A DNA stretch of 64,000 bases from Nocardioides sp. Kera G14 (GCF_020715565.1 NZ_CP085839.1:1488001-1552000), one strand, 5' to 3'; shown: positions 35,703 through 44,606, counted from the first letter of the stretch. Notes: a model not told the origin generated them from the letters alone. Program-made: numbers and translations.

Positions 35703-37297
35703 CCGGGCGATCGATGAGGACGACGGCGTACGCCGGACCGTTCACAGGGACGGCGCTGCTCCTTCGACAGAACCTTCGCCGCGACCGGATCATCGCGCCC
35801 GTCTGGATCGCGGTCATGGTGGTCATGACCTACGCCTCCGCGGCGTCCACCACCACCCTCTTCAAGACCACGGCCGACCGGCTCAGACTCGCGACCTCGA
35901 TCAACGAGCAGCCGGCACTGCGGGCGCTCTACGGTCCCATCCTCGACCCGGGCTCGGTCGGCGAGTTGGCCATGAGCAAGATGACCGAGCTCTACGCCCT
36001 CTTCGCGGCGGTCCTCTTCGTCATCCTCGTCCGTCGCCACACGCGGGTCGAGGAGGAGAGCGGGCGCTCAGAGCTCATCGGGGCGACGGTCGTCGGGCGG
36101 GACGCGCCCATGGCAGCGGTGCTGGTCGAGTGTGCCGGGCTTGCAGCGGTGCTGGGCCTCGCCGTGGGCGGCTCGGCGATCGCCGGCGGACTACCGGTCT
36201 CCGGCTCGGTGTGGTTCGGCCTCACATGGGCCGGCACGGCTCTCGTGGGCACAGCGGTCGCGGCCGTGGCCGTCCAACTGTCAGCCAGCGCGCGCACCTG
36301 CGGCGGCTTCATCGCCGGGATGCTCGGAGGCATCTTCCTCCTACGCGCCCTCGGCGACGGAGGCCGGTGGACCTGGCTCTCCTGGCTCTCGCCACTCGGT
36401 TGGAACACCCAACTCCGCGCATGGTCGGACCCGCGCGGCTGGGCGGTGCTGCTCTATCCGGCGATCACGGCCGTGCTGCTCGTGCTCGCCCGCGAGCTTC
36501 GGGCCCACCGCGACCTCGGCGGCGGTCTGATCGCCGCCCGGCCCGGCCGCGTCGTCGGACCGGCCTGGGTGCGGAGTCCGATCGCGCTCATCCTGCGGCT
36601 CCAGCGCACGTCCTTGATCCTCTGGACCGTCGCCATCGCCTTCATGGGCGTCGCGTTCGGCGCCATGGCGCCCGGCCTCGACGACATGGTGGAGTCGGTC
36701 GGCAGTGGGCAGGAGCTGATCGACCGGCTCGGAGGGGTGATGATCGCGGCGGTGCTGTCGATCGGCGCGATGATCATCACCTGCTTCGCCGTCACGGTCA
36801 TCAACCACTCCTCGGCGGACGAGACCGACGGCCGTCTCGAGATGGTCCTCTCCACCGGCGCCTCCCGGCGCGGCTGGTACGCCGGCACAGTAGTCGTGGC
36901 TTTCGCGGGAGCTGGCTGGCTCGTGTTCGTCCTGGGTCTCGGGCTCTGGCTCGGCTACGGCCTGGCCGGCGGCAACGACCCCTACGCGGCGCTCGGGGCC
37001 TCGCTCGCCTGGATCCCCGCCGTGACTCTGGTGGCGGCCTTCGGTCTTCTGGCGTGGTCCTTCCGGCCGAGCTGGTCGATCGTCGGCTGGTTCGCTCTGG
37101 TGCTGTTCCTGCTCCTGACCGTGGTCGGTGAGCTGCTCGAGCTGCCGGAGTGGGTCATCGACCTCTCGCCGTACTCGGCCGTGCCGCAGTACCCCGCCGA
37201 GGCGTGGCGATGGATGCCCCTGATCGTTCTCGCGGTGCTCGCCACGCTGGCGACCGTGGGGGCCTGGTTCCGCTTCCGGGAGCGCGACATCGGTTAA
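35699..37297 (+). CDS. Large ABC-2 exporter permease (antibiotic-export type)
   Basis: Membrane protein of 532 residues with about twelve predicted helices in two similar halves, each starting with an Arg-rich cytoplasmic segment then a helix ([51 protein letters not shown]) and each with an 'E(E/T)xGRxE' block ([36 protein letters not shown]). This internal duplication is characteristic of polyketide/antibiotic exporter permeases. ATG at 35699 overlaps the ATPase stop. Substrate unknown; no biosynthetic genes adjoin. Confidence 0.92.
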   Translation: MTGRSMRTTAYAGPFTGTALLLRQNLRRDRIIAPVWIAVMVVMTYASAASTTTLFKTTADRLRLATSINEQPALRALYGPILDPGSVGELAMSKMTELYALFAAVLFVILVRRHTRVEEESGRSELIGATVVGRDAPMAAVLVECAGLAAVLGLAVGGSAIAGGLPVSGSVWFGLTWAGTALVGTAVAAVAVQLSASARTCGGFIAGMLGGIFLLRALGDGGRWTWLSWLSPLGWNTQLRAWSDPRGWAVLLYPAITAVLLVLARELRAHRDLGGGLIAARPGRVVGPAWVRSPIALILRLQRTSLILWTVAIAFMGVAFGAMAPGLDDMVESVGSGQELIDRLGGVMIAAVLSIGAMIITCFAVTVINHSSADETDGRLEMVLSTGASRRGWYAGTVVVAFAGAGWLVFVLGLGLWLGYGLAGGNDPYAALGASLAWIPAVTLVAAFGLLAWSFRPSWSIVGWFALVLFLLLTVVGELLELPEWVIDLSPYSAVPQYPAEAWRWMPLIVLAVLATLATVGAWFRFRERDIG

Positions 37298-37300
37298 CGT
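37295..37300 (+). promoter_or_regulatory. -10 element overlapping the permease stop codon
   Basis: TAACGT includes the TAA stop of the permease gene and lies 7 nt before the ATG at 37308, so a leaderless promoter for the next gene may begin inside this stop codon. Confidence 0.5.
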
Positions 37301-37307
37301 GCGATCC

Positions 37308-38213
37308 ATGTGGCAGCCCGAGCCGGGGTGGCATCCCCTGAGCGGTGGCACCGCCACGTCCACGCTCGGCGTCTGGCGCACCGACATCGCCGGCCGTGCG
37401 GTGGTGATCAAACGGCTCTCCGCGCCGACCGAGGAGGACCCGCCGGAGCTCTCCGACCCGCACCACTTCGCCTGGTGGCGGCGCGAGGCCGACGTGGCGA
37501 CGTACGGCCTGCTGGACTCCACGCCCGGTCTGCGCGCTCCGGTGACGGCGGTCGAGGCCGACGAGGACGGCATCACCCTCGTCCAGGACTGGGTCGAGGA
37601 CGGCGCCAACTCGGGGCTCTTCGCGGCGCTCTCGATGGGCCGCTTCGCCGCCGCCGAGCTGGGTTCGATCCGCTGGCTCGCCCGCGGGCAGCTTCGCAGC
37701 CGGTTGGCACGGATCGAGCGTCGCGGCGGGTGGCAGACCCTCTCCCGTACGACGGCCAGCGACATCGCACACGTCCTGTGGACCAAGCGGGAGCGACTCC
37801 TCGCACTTCTCGATGACCTGCCCCAGGTCGCGCAGCACGGCGACCCGACGTTGCGGAACATGCGGGGACGGGAGGGCGACGACCTGGTCGCCGTCGACTG
37901 GGGCACGCTGGGCATCGGGCCGGTCGGGTCCGACCTCGGGTACTACGCGCTCGGTGCGCGCGAGGAGTTCGAGCCGCTGCTCGACGCCTACCTCGTCGGC
38001 CTTCCCGCCGGCGTCGCGACGCGCGAGCAGGTGACGCTCGGTGCCCAGGTGACCGTGGTCCTCACCGCCTTCAACCGCGCCGAGTGGGCCCTGGCCCGCG
38101 TCGCCGGAGGAGAGGGCGCCCTGGCCGGGAAGTTCCGGCACCCGTCGGTCGCGCCCCACCTGCGTGCGCTGCAGCGGCAACATACCGCGGTCGAGGCCCT
38201 GCTCGATCTGTAA
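37308..38213 (+). CDS. Aminoglycoside phosphotransferase (APH)-fold protein
   Basis: A 301-residue kinase-like protein. The APH catalytic loop is QHGDPTLRNM (His-Gly-Asp...Asn) near 181-190 and the metal-binding Asp is in VAVDWGTLG near 200. An N-terminal lysine (VVIKRL) fits the ATP site. The substrate is unknown; most such proteins in environmental actinobacteria are not drug-resistance enzymes. ATG at 37308 is preferred over GTG at 37299 because TAACGT is 7 nt upstream. It lies 10 bases after the exporter permease, so co-expression is likely. Cytosolic. Confidence 0.82.
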   Translation: MWQPEPGWHPLSGGTATSTLGVWRTDIAGRAVVIKRLSAPTEEDPPELSDPHHFAWWRREADVATYGLLDSTPGLRAPVTAVEADEDGITLVQDWVEDGANSGLFAALSMGRFAAAELGSIRWLARGQLRSRLARIERRGGWQTLSRTTASDIAHVLWTKRERLLALLDDLPQVAQHGDPTLRNMRGREGDDLVAVDWGTLGIGPVGSDLGYYALGAREEFEPLLDAYLVGLPAGVATREQVTLGAQVTVVLTAFNRAEWALARVAGGEGALAGKFRHPSVAPHLRALQRQHTAVEALLDL

Positions 38214-38238
38214 CACGGCTCTGGCACGGTGACGTCCC

Positions 38239-38940
38239 ATGACCCGTCCTCTCGCCCTCGTCACCGGAGCCTCGCGCGGCATCGGCCGCGCGATCGCCCT
38301 CGACCTGGCCCGCACACATCAGGTGATCGCGGGTGTCAGGAGCGTGGAAGCGCTCGAGGCGACCCGGCGCGACATCCCCGACGCCCTCGGCCTGATCGCG
38401 GACCTCGGGGATGAGGAGGCCCTCGCCGCAGCGGTCGACGGACTCGGCCTCGACCGACTCGACGTCTTCGTCCACTCCGCGGGGCTGGGCGAGATGCAGC
38501 CGCTCGGCACCACGACGCGCGCCGACTGGCGCCGCTCCTTCGAGGTCAACGTCTTCGCCGCCGCCGACCTCGTCGCGCGCCTGCTGCCGGCGCTCAGAGC
38601 AGCTCGTGGGACGGTCGTGCTGCTCAACTCCGACTCCGGCTTCATGACGTACGCCGGCGGCTCGGTCTACTGCGGCACAAAGTTCGCCCTCCGGGCACTC
38701 GCCGACTGCCTCCGCAGCGAGGAGCGGGAGCACGGCGTGCGGGTGGTCTCTGTCCACCCGGGCTGGACCTCGACCGACATGGCGCACCAGACCCGCATCG
38801 CGAACGGCTCCGAGGGACCGGAGGACACCTACGTCCAGCCCGAGACGATCGCCGCCGGCGTACGGATGGCGGTGGACGCGCCACCGGAGGCGATGGTCGA
38901 GAGCCTGACGATCAGGCCGACGGTCGAGACTCCGGACTGA
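38239..38940 (+). CDS. Short-chain dehydrogenase/reductase
   Basis: An NAD(P)-dependent oxidoreductase of 233 residues. The cofactor loop is TGASRGIGRAIALDL (about 9-23), HSAG lies near 81-84, the catalytic Ser is in LLNSDSGF and the YxxxK pair is in VYCGTKFAL. VVSVHPGWTSTDMA follows, typical of the classical SDR C-terminal loop. Substrate is not predictable. It starts 25 bases after the phosphotransferase and ends 21 bases from the convergent ABC-F gene. Confidence 0.92.
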   Translation: MTRPLALVTGASRGIGRAIALDLARTHQVIAGVRSVEALEATRRDIPDALGLIADLGDEEALAAAVDGLGLDRLDVFVHSAGLGEMQPLGTTTRADWRRSFEVNVFAAADLVARLLPALRAARGTVVLLNSDSGFMTYAGGSVYCGTKFALRALADCLRSEEREHGVRVVSVHPGWTSTDMAHQTRIANGSEGPEDTYVQPETIAAGVRMAVDAPPEAMVESLTIRPTVETPD

Positions 38941-38961
38941 CCACGGTTGCGATGGGGAGAC

Positions 38962-40560
38962 TCAGGCGAGCGAGACGAGCTCGGCGTACGACTCGTTCCA
39001 GAGATCCTCGGCGCCGTCGGGGAGCAGGAGTACCCGGTCCGGGTCGAGGGCCCGGACGGCGCCCTCATCGTGGGTGACCAGGACGATCGCGCCCTCGTAG
39101 GAGCGGATCGCGTTGAGGACCTCTTCGCGCGAGGCCGGGTCGAGGTTGTTGGTGGGCTCGTCGAGCAACAGCACGTTGGCCTTCGAGACGACCAGCGAGG
39201 CGAGCGCGAGGCGGGTCTTCTCACCACCGGAGAGGACGGCGGCCGGCTTGTGCACGTCGTCGCCCTGGAAGAGGAACGCGCCGAGCACGGTGCGGGCCTC
39301 GGTGTCGTCCAGCGAGGGAGCAGCGGCCTGCATGTTCTGCAGGACGGTGCGGGAGACGTCGAGGGTCTCGTGCTCCTGGGCGTAGTAGCCGAGCTTGGCG
39401 CCGTGGCCATGGATGACCTCGCCGGTGTCGGGTTGGTCCACCCCGGCGAGGATCCGCAGCAGTGTGGTCTTGCCGGCGCCGTTGAAACCCAGGATGACGA
39501 CGCGGCTGCCCTTGTCGATCGCGAGGTCGACGGCCGTGAAGACCTCGAGCGCGCCGTAGTTGCGCGACAGCCCCTCGGCCATGAGCGGTGTCTTGCCGGT
39601 GGCCTGCGGGGTCGGGAACTTGATCGCCGCGACCTTGTCGGCCTGGCGCTCGGCCTCGATGCCCTGCTTGAGCCGCTCGGCGCGCTTCAGCATCGACTGC
39701 GCGGCCGAGGCGCCGGAGGCGCGGGCCTTCATCTTGTTGGCCTGGTCGGTGAGGGTCTTCGCCTTGTTCATCGCGTTCATCGACTCGCGCTTGCGGCGCG
39801 CCTCGTCGTCCTCACGCTGCTGGAGGTACGGCTTCCAGCCCATGTTGTAGACGTCGATGACCTCGCGGTTGGCGTCGAGGTGGAAGACCTTGTTGACCGT
39901 CTGCTCGAGCAGGTCGTTGTCGTGGGAGATCACGATGAAGCCGCCCTTGAACGTCTTCATCCACTCACGCAGCCAGATGATCGAGTCGGCGTCGAGGTGG
40001 TTGGTCGGCTCGTCGAGGATCAGCACCTCGGCGTCGGAGAAGAGGATGCGGACCAGTTCGACGCGGCGACGCTGACCACCCGACAGGGTCTTGAGCGGCT
40101 GCTCCCAGAGCCGCTCGGGCAGCCCGAGGGCGTTCGCGATGGTCTTGGCCTCCGACTCGGCGGCGTACCCGCCACCGGCCTCGAACTCGTCGAGCGCCCG
40201 CTGGAAGCGGCGCATGCCCTTCTCGGCCACGGCCGGGTCCTCGGAGGCCAGCTCGACCTCGGAGGCCCGCAGCCGCCGTACGGCGTCATCAAGCCCTCGC
40301 GCGGAGAGGATCCGCTGCGACACGGGGATCTCGGGGTCACCCACGCGCGGGTCCTGGGGCAGGTAGCCGAGGTCGCCCACACGGCTGACCGAACCCGCAT
40401 CGGGCTCGAGGTCACCGGCGAGCACCTTCGTCAGCGTCGTCTTTCCGGCGCCGTTGCGGCCGACGAGGCCGACCTTGTCGCCGGGACCGACGCGGAAGGT
40501 CACATCGCCCATCAGCTTGCGGGGTCCGACGCGGATCTCGACGTTCTGGGCAGTGATCAT
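38962..40560 (-). CDS. ABC-F family ATPase (ribosome-associated)
   Basis: Soluble twin-ATPase of 532 residues with no membrane domain, the mark of the ABC-F class that binds the ribosomal E site. Walker A motifs are GRNGAGKTT (near 36) and GFNGAGKTT (near 356). Signatures are LSGGQRRRVELVRI and LSGGEKTRLALAS. Walker B motifs are VLILDEPTNHLD and VLLLDEPTNNLD. The linker (REDDEARRKRESMNAMNKAKTL..., about 245-300) is basic and coiled-coil. It could be a housekeeping translation factor or a resistance type; M. tuberculosis has an ABC-F gene at the syntenic place. TAGACT is 11 nt upstream. Confidence 0.95.
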   Translation of the reverse strand: MITAQNVEIRVGPRKLMGDVTFRVGPGDKVGLVGRNGAGKTTLTKVLAGDLEPDAGSVSRVGDLGYLPQDPRVGDPEIPVSQRILSARGLDDAVRRLRASEVELASEDPAVAEKGMRRFQRALDEFEAGGGYAAESEAKTIANALGLPERLWEQPLKTLSGGQRRRVELVRILFSDAEVLILDEPTNHLDADSIIWLREWMKTFKGGFIVISHDNDLLEQTVNKVFHLDANREVIDVYNMGWKPYLQQREDDEARRKRESMNAMNKAKTLTDQANKMKARASGASAAQSMLKRAERLKQGIEAERQADKVAAIKFPTPQATGKTPLMAEGLSRNYGALEVFTAVDLAIDKGSRVVILGFNGAGKTTLLRILAGVDQPDTGEVIHGHGAKLGYYAQEHETLDVSRTVLQNMQAAAPSLDDTEARTVLGAFLFQGDDVHKPAAVLSGGEKTRLALASLVVSKANVLLLDEPTNNLDPASREEVLNAIRSYEGAIVLVTHDEGAVRALDPDRVLLLPDGAEDLWNESYAELVSLA

Positions 40561-40570
40561 GACGGGTCAC

Positions 40571-40577
40571 TAGTCTA
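40571..40577. promoter_or_regulatory. Overlapping divergent -10 elements (ABC-F / metallopeptidase)
   Basis: TAGTCTA holds the plus-strand TAGTCT (40571-40576) and the minus-strand TAGACT (40577-40572), overlapping by five bases. The ABC-F message would have a leader of 4-5 nt; the peptidase message about 40 nt. Confidence 0.55.
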
Positions 40578-40582
40578 TGGGC

Positions 40583-40600
40583 GCGGGGCGGAAGCCCCGC
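40583..40600 (+). other. Perfect GGAA-loop hairpin in the metallopeptidase 5' leader
   Basis: GCGGGGC-GGAA-GCCCCGC folds into a 7 bp stem capped by a GNRA-type tetraloop. It starts at the predicted 5' end of the message (near 40583), 10 bases before the Shine-Dalgarno, and could protect the transcript from degradation. Confidence 0.6.
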
Positions 40601-40621
40601 ATTCTCACTGAGGGGGCTCGG

Positions 40622-41590
40622 ATGCGGTTCAACCCGAAGGCACGTCTCGACAACAGCCGCGTGCAGGACGTGGGCAGCGGCGGAGGCGGTGGCCTCGGGG
40701 GCGGCGGTCTGAGTGGCCTTCCCATCCCCACCGGGAAGATGGGCGGCGGCATCGGCGGGATCATCCTGATCATTGCGCTCGTCATCATCAGCCAGTGCAC
40801 CGGTGTGGACCTCACGGGCGGTGTCCTGAGCGGCAGCACCACCAGCCTGGACGCCAGCAGGTTCTCCGGCGCGAGCGTGGCCGGCACGGGCAGCGGTACC
40901 CACGACTTCTCCAGCTGCCAGACCGGTGACGACGCCAACAACAGCGAGGACTGCGCCCTCGTGGCCGTCGAGAACTCGCTCGGGGACTACTGGAGCAAGG
41001 AGCTCGGCAGCCAGTTCCAGTACGAGAACGGTGTGCACGTCTTCGAGGGCCAGGTCAGCACGCAGGGCTGCGGCACCGCCACCGAGGACGTCGGGCCGTT
41101 CTACTGCCCGACGGACCAGACGATCTACCTCGACACCGCCTTCTACCAGGACATGCTCGAGGGCCAGCTCGGTGGTCAGGACGCGCCGTTCGTCCGGGCC
41201 TACGTCATCGCGCACGAGTACGGCCACCACATCCAGAACCTGCTCGGCATCATGAACAAGGTGAAGACGCAGCAGGGCCAGAACTCCGACTCGGTCAAGC
41301 TCGAGCTCCAGGCTGACTGCTTCGCGGGCATGTGGGCGCAGGCTGCGACCACCGCCTCGGGTGACGACAACGAGCCGCTCATCTCCGACCTCACCGACAC
41401 CGACATCAGCGACGCGATCGGTGCCGCCCATGACGTCGGCGACGACTACATCCAGAACAAGATGCAGGGCGGCACGAACCCCGAGTCCTGGACGCACGGT
41501 TCATCGGCCCAACGTGAGTCGGAGTTCAAGAAGGGCATGGCCTCGAACAACGACATTTCCGCCTGTGACACCGGCCTGGGTGTCGGCTGA
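40622..41590 (+). CDS. Membrane-anchored neutral zinc metallopeptidase (YpfJ/KPN_02809 family)
   Basis: A 322-residue protein with the zinc motif HEYGHH (in VIAHEYGHHIQNLLG, about 196-210) and a downstream ligand in LELQADCFAGMWA. The N-terminus (MRFNPKARLDNSRVQD) is typical of the family. A Gly-rich stretch leads to one membrane segment (about 39-58, GGIGGIILIIALVIISQC), placing the catalytic domain outside. ATG at 40622 has GAGGGGG 5 bases upstream, deciding it against an earlier in-frame ATG (40577). No physiological substrate is known. Confidence 0.93.
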   Translation: MRFNPKARLDNSRVQDVGSGGGGGLGGGGLSGLPIPTGKMGGGIGGIILIIALVIISQCTGVDLTGGVLSGSTTSLDASRFSGASVAGTGSGTHDFSSCQTGDDANNSEDCALVAVENSLGDYWSKELGSQFQYENGVHVFEGQVSTQGCGTATEDVGPFYCPTDQTIYLDTAFYQDMLEGQLGGQDAPFVRAYVIAHEYGHHIQNLLGIMNKVKTQQGQNSDSVKLELQADCFAGMWAQAATTASGDDNEPLISDLTDTDISDAIGAAHDVGDDYIQNKMQGGTNPESWTHGSSAQRESEFKKGMASNNDISACDTGLGVG

Positions 41591-41602
41591 CCAACCTCAG
41601 CG

Positions 41603-42487
41603 TCAGGTCCGGTCGCTCTTCTCGCGCTCGTAGGCCTGCTGGTACGCGGCCTTGAGCGCGCGCTTCTTCTCGATCTTGGCCGCCTTCTCACGCTCGGCAT
41701 CCGTGCGGGCCTCCCGTCGGCGTACCGCCTCCTCGGAGTCGTCGTCCTCCTGCGTGCGGTACTCGTCCCACATCAGGTAGCCGAAGCCGAAGATCGCCAA
41801 CAGGCCGAAGAACCACCACTGGATGCCGTAGAAGAAGTGCGGTCCGTTGCCGAGGTCCGGCAGCTCATAGAGGGCCGGTGCCGTCGCCGGCGTCGGGTCC
41901 TCGTGCTTGAGCTGCAGCCACCCGCCGTACGTCGTGTGGCCGGTCGCCTTCGCCACGGTGGATGAGGAGAGACTGCGGGTGCCGAGGCTCTCGTCGACGG
42001 CGGTCGAGTCACCGGTGCCGTCGAGGCGGACGTAGCCCGTCACCGTGACGGTGCCCGACGGCGGCGCGGGCGCCTTCGCCAGCGCGTTGTTGCCGTCGGT
42101 CGGCACGAAGCCGCGGTCGACGACGACGGCGGTGCCGTCAGCGGTCACCAGCGGAACGACGACGTCGATGCCGGCCTCGTCGTACTGGTCGCTGTTGCGG
42201 TAGCGCCACGTGACCGTGTGCGCGGTGTCGTAGGTGCCGGTGGCGGTGACGAGCAGCCACTCGTCCTTCTTCGGCGCGTGCTGCCCGGGGGAGAGGACCT
42301 GGTCGATCGGAACCGGGGTGCGCTGCTCGTTGGCACGGACGATGTTGTTATCGGCCTTGCGGTCCGCGAGGCGGTGGAACTGCCATCGACCCAGGTAGTA
42401 CGTGCCGATCGCGACGACAATGACGGCGAGGAAGAAGAGCGCCCACCGGCGACTTGCGACGAAACTGATCCGCGATCTACCCGCCAT
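41603..42487 (-). CDS. SURF1 family cytochrome oxidase assembly protein
   Basis: Membrane protein of 294 residues helping heme A insertion into aa3 oxidase. It has the SURF1 layout: helix 1 near the N-terminus (RWALFFLAVIVVAIGTYYLGRWQFHRL), an extracytoplasmic domain (VVVDRGFVPTDG; VTVTGYVR), and helix 2 (NGPHFFYGIQWWFFGLLAIFGFGYLMW). After it comes a long charged tail of about 50 residues rich in Glu, Arg and Lys. ATG at 42487 overlaps the upstream small gene by 11 bases. Works in the same pathway as ctaA and ctaB here. Confidence 0.93.
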   Translation of the reverse strand: MAGRSRISFVASRRWALFFLAVIVVAIGTYYLGRWQFHRLADRKADNNIVRANEQRTPVPIDQVLSPGQHAPKKDEWLLVTATGTYDTAHTVTWRYRNSDQYDEAGIDVVVPLVTADGTAVVVDRGFVPTDGNNALAKAPAPPSGTVTVTGYVRLDGTGDSTAVDESLGTRSLSSSTVAKATGHTTYGGWLQLKHEDPTPATAPALYELPDLGNGPHFFYGIQWWFFGLLAIFGFGYLMWDEYRTQEDDDSEEAVRRREARTDAEREKAAKIEKKRALKAAYQQAYEREKSDRT

Positions 42488-42686
42488 GCGGCTCGACCTC
42501 CTTGAGGAAGCCGCGAGCGCTGAGGAAGGAGCTCAGAGACTCCTTGTGGTCCTCGCACGCGAGCCAGATCTTGCGGCGGTCGGGGGTGTGGATCTTCGGG
42601 TTGTTCCAGCGCAGCCCCCAGGAGCCGGGCATGTGGCAGCCCTTGGCCGAGCAGAGGTCGAGCTCGCTCTTGTCGTCCAGCGTCAC
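42477..42686 (-). CDS. Small Cys/His protein, putative zinc-binding
   Basis: A 69-residue protein with CSAKGCH (Cys12, Cys17, His18) and CEDH near residues 44-47, an arrangement suited to one zinc ion. Conserved small proteins of this kind occur in actinobacteria beside SURF1; I know no function and distrust enzyme names sometimes attached to them. GTG at 42686 lies 7 bases after the DUF3099 stop; its end overlaps the SURF1 start. Co-transcribed with both. Confidence 0.75.
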   Translation of the reverse strand: MTLDDKSELDLCSAKGCHMPGSWGLRWNNPKIHTPDRRKIWLACEDHKESLSSFLSARGFLKEVEPHGG

Positions 42687-42693
42687 AGGGTGG

Positions 42694-43023
42694 TCACCGC
42701 GGATCGTGCCGCGACGGGAGCTGGCGGAGCCGGTCCTGCTGGGTCATCGCGGCGCCGAAGGGCGAGGTCTCTGCGCCCTTCGGGGTCGAGGCGTTGGCCA
42801 TCACCACGGCGACGTACGGCAGCAGGATCGCGAGCAGGACACAGATCATCGCGAGCCAGAGGATCCCCATGATTCCGGTGACGCCGGCGGCGATGAAGAA
42901 GGCGGTGCGGGCGAGCATCGCGGCGAGGTAGCGCCGCTGACGCTTCTTGATGTCATCGGACAGGGGTGCCGGCGCGTCCGTGATCCGGATCGCCTCGGGG
43001 GCGCCCTTCCTGCCGCGTGCCAT
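42694..43023 (-). CDS. DUF3099 family membrane protein
   Basis: A 109-residue actinobacterial protein of unknown function. Residues 1-30 are basic and polar (ITDAPAPLSDDIKKRQRRYL, the usual DUF3099 start). Two adjoining hydrophobic helices follow (about 34-54 and 56-75, LARTAFFIAAGVTGIMGIL and MICVLLAILLPYVAVVMANA). The C-terminal tail is polar. The ATG at 43023 follows TAGGAT by 6 nt with no Shine-Dalgarno. It heads the DUF3099-small protein-SURF1 unit, which hints at a role in oxidase assembly. Confidence 0.88.
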   Translation of the reverse strand: MARGRKGAPEAIRITDAPAPLSDDIKKRQRRYLAAMLARTAFFIAAGVTGIMGILWLAMICVLLAILLPYVAVVMANASTPKGAETSPFGAAMTQQDRLRQLPSRHDPR

Positions 43024-43029
43024 GTAGAC

Positions 43030-43035
43030 ATCCTA
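43030..43035 (-). promoter_or_regulatory. -10 element of the DUF3099-SURF1 unit (leaderless)
   Basis: TAGGAT on the minus strand, 6 nt before the ATG at 43023. Confidence 0.65.
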
Positions 43036-43093
43036 CGAACCGCTCCCGCAATCCTTGTCAGTGGCTGTCCCCGGCCTACTGAGCGGTAGTCCC

Positions 43094-43099
43094 TAGCGT
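43094..43099 (+). promoter_or_regulatory. -10 element of fabG
   Basis: TAGCGT lies 7 nt before the fabG ATG. GAGG sits only 2 nt from the ATG, too close to act as a normal ribosome site. Confidence 0.55.
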
Positions 43100-43106
43100 C
43101 GAGGTC

Positions 43107-43805
43107 ATGAGCAGATCAGTCCTCATCACGGGCGGAAACAGGGGCCTCGGCCGCGCGATCGCGGAGGCCTTCGTCGCGGCCGGCGACAAGGTCGCGGTCA
43201 CGACGCGCAGCGGTGGCGCACCTGAGGGCACGCTCGAGATCAAGTGCGACGTCACCGATGCCCGCCAGGTCGAGGACGCCTTCGCGGCGGTCGAGGAGGC
43301 GCACGGTCCGGTCGAGGTGCTGGTCGCCAACGCCGGCATCACCCGCGACACGCTCCTGCTGCGGATGGGCGACGACGACTGGGCGGACGTGATCGACACC
43401 AACCTCACCTCGGCCTTCCGGCTGGCCAAGCGCGCGTCGAAGGGCATGCTCCGCGCGCGGTCGGGCCGACTGATCTTCATCTCGTCGGTCGTCGGGCTGC
43501 TCGGCTCGGCGGGGCAGGCCAACTACGCCGCCTCCAAGTCCGGCCTGATCGGCTTCTCCCGCTCGCTCGCCCGTGAGCTCGGGCCGCGCGGCATCACGTC
43601 GAACGTGATCGCTCCCGGGTTCATCGACACCGACATGACCGCCGAGCTGTCGGAGGAGCAGAGGGAAGCGATCCGCGCGCAGGTGCCGCTGGGCCGCTAC
43701 GGCGACCCGGCAGAGATCGCCGAGGCGGCGCTGTGGCTGGCCTCCGCCGGGTACGTGTCCGGTGCGGTGATCCCGGTCGACGGCGGACTCGGGATGGGAC
43801 ACTGA
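43107..43805 (+). CDS. fabG: 3-oxoacyl-ACP reductase
   Basis: NADPH-dependent SDR, 232 residues, reducing beta-ketoacyl-ACP in type II fatty acid synthesis. It shows TGGNRGLGRAIAEAF (cofactor loop), NAGITRD, SSVVGLLGSAGQANYAASKSGLIGF (catalytic Ser, Tyr and Lys) and the FabG-like ending APGFIDTDMT...GAVIPVDGGLGMGH. Together with the next gene, 1 base away, it matches the mycobacterial mabA-inhA pair, which belongs to the mycolate FAS-II system; here mycolate synthesis is not implied. Confidence 0.94.
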   Translation: MSRSVLITGGNRGLGRAIAEAFVAAGDKVAVTTRSGGAPEGTLEIKCDVTDARQVEDAFAAVEEAHGPVEVLVANAGITRDTLLLRMGDDDWADVIDTNLTSAFRLAKRASKGMLRARSGRLIFISSVVGLLGSAGQANYAASKSGLIGFSRSLARELGPRGITSNVIAPGFIDTDMTAELSEEQREAIRAQVPLGRYGDPAEIAEAALWLASAGYVSGAVIPVDGGLGMGH

Positions 43806-43806
43806 G

Positions 43807-44586
43807 ATGGGCCTCCTCGACGGCAAGACCATCCTCGTCGCCGGCGTCACGATGGACACCTCCATCGGCTTCGCTACCGCCCGTGTCGCGCAGGAGCAGG
43901 GCGCGACCGTGCTGATCTCCAACTTCGGCCGGGCGCTGGGCATCACGCGGCGCATCGCCGGCCGGCTGCCCGCGCCTGCACCGGTGCTCGAGCTCGACGT
44001 CACCGATCCTGCGCATCTTGCGGGCCTCGTCGAGCAGGTGCGTGAGCACCTCGGTGCCGATGCCACCTTGGACGGTGTCGTGCACTCGATCGCCTTCGGC
44101 AATCCAGAGACGGTGCTCGGCGGCAAGTTCGTCGGGGCTCCGTGGGAGGACGTGGCGCAGGCCGTGCAGGTGTCGGCGTACTCGCTGATGAGCCTGGCCC
44201 ACGCAGTGCGGCCGATCCTCACGCCCGGCGCCGGCATCGTGGGACTGACCTTCGACGCGACGGTCGCGTGGCCGGCGTACGACTGGATGGGCGTCGCCAA
44301 GGCGGGCCTGGAGTCCTGTGCCCGTTACCTCGCGCGCGACCTCGGCGGCGACGGCATCCGGGTCAACCTGGTCAGCGCAGGTCCGCTGAAGACGTTGGCT
44401 GCGAAGGCGATCCCCGGCTTCGACGAGATCGATGGCGTCTGGAAGGACCGCGCCCCGCTCGGCTGGGACAACACCGACCAGGAGCCGACCGCCAAGGCCG
44501 TCTGCGCGCTGTTGTCGGACTTCTTCCCCGCCACGACGGGCGAGATCATCCATGTCGACGGCGGCTACCACGCCATGGGTGCCTGA
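43807..44586 (+). CDS. fabI: Enoyl-ACP reductase, InhA/FabI type
   Basis: Reduces enoyl-ACP with NADH in the last step of each elongation cycle. The 259 residues begin GKTILVAGVTMDTSIGFATARVAQEQG, the divergent FabI/InhA cofactor region. HSIAFGNPE is present, and the catalytic Tyr-x6-Lys is in PAYDWMGVAKAGLES (Tyr about 158), closely like InhA AYNWM-x3-K. DFFPATTGEIIHVDGGYHAMGA ends it. It begins 1 base after fabG. The residues resemble InhA more than E. coli FabI, so inhA would be an equally fair name. Confidence 0.94.
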   Translation: MGLLDGKTILVAGVTMDTSIGFATARVAQEQGATVLISNFGRALGITRRIAGRLPAPAPVLELDVTDPAHLAGLVEQVREHLGADATLDGVVHSIAFGNPETVLGGKFVGAPWEDVAQAVQVSAYSLMSLAHAVRPILTPGAGIVGLTFDATVAWPAYDWMGVAKAGLESCARYLARDLGGDGIRVNLVSAGPLKTLAAKAIPGFDEIDGVWKDRAPLGWDNTDQEPTAKAVCALLSDFFPATTGEIIHVDGGYHAMGA

Positions 44587-44606
44587 GAGTCGCACCGGCG
44601 GCCGCC

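Noticed and set aside
34971..38213. Antibiotic biosynthesis/resistance island (exporter plus aminoglycoside phosphotransferase)
   Set aside because: No biosynthetic enzymes adjoin, and APH-fold proteins are widespread with non-drug substrates.
38947..40611. 554-codon plus-strand frame over the ABC-F gene
   Set aside because: Antisense shadow; the ABC-F motifs on the minus strand are unambiguous.
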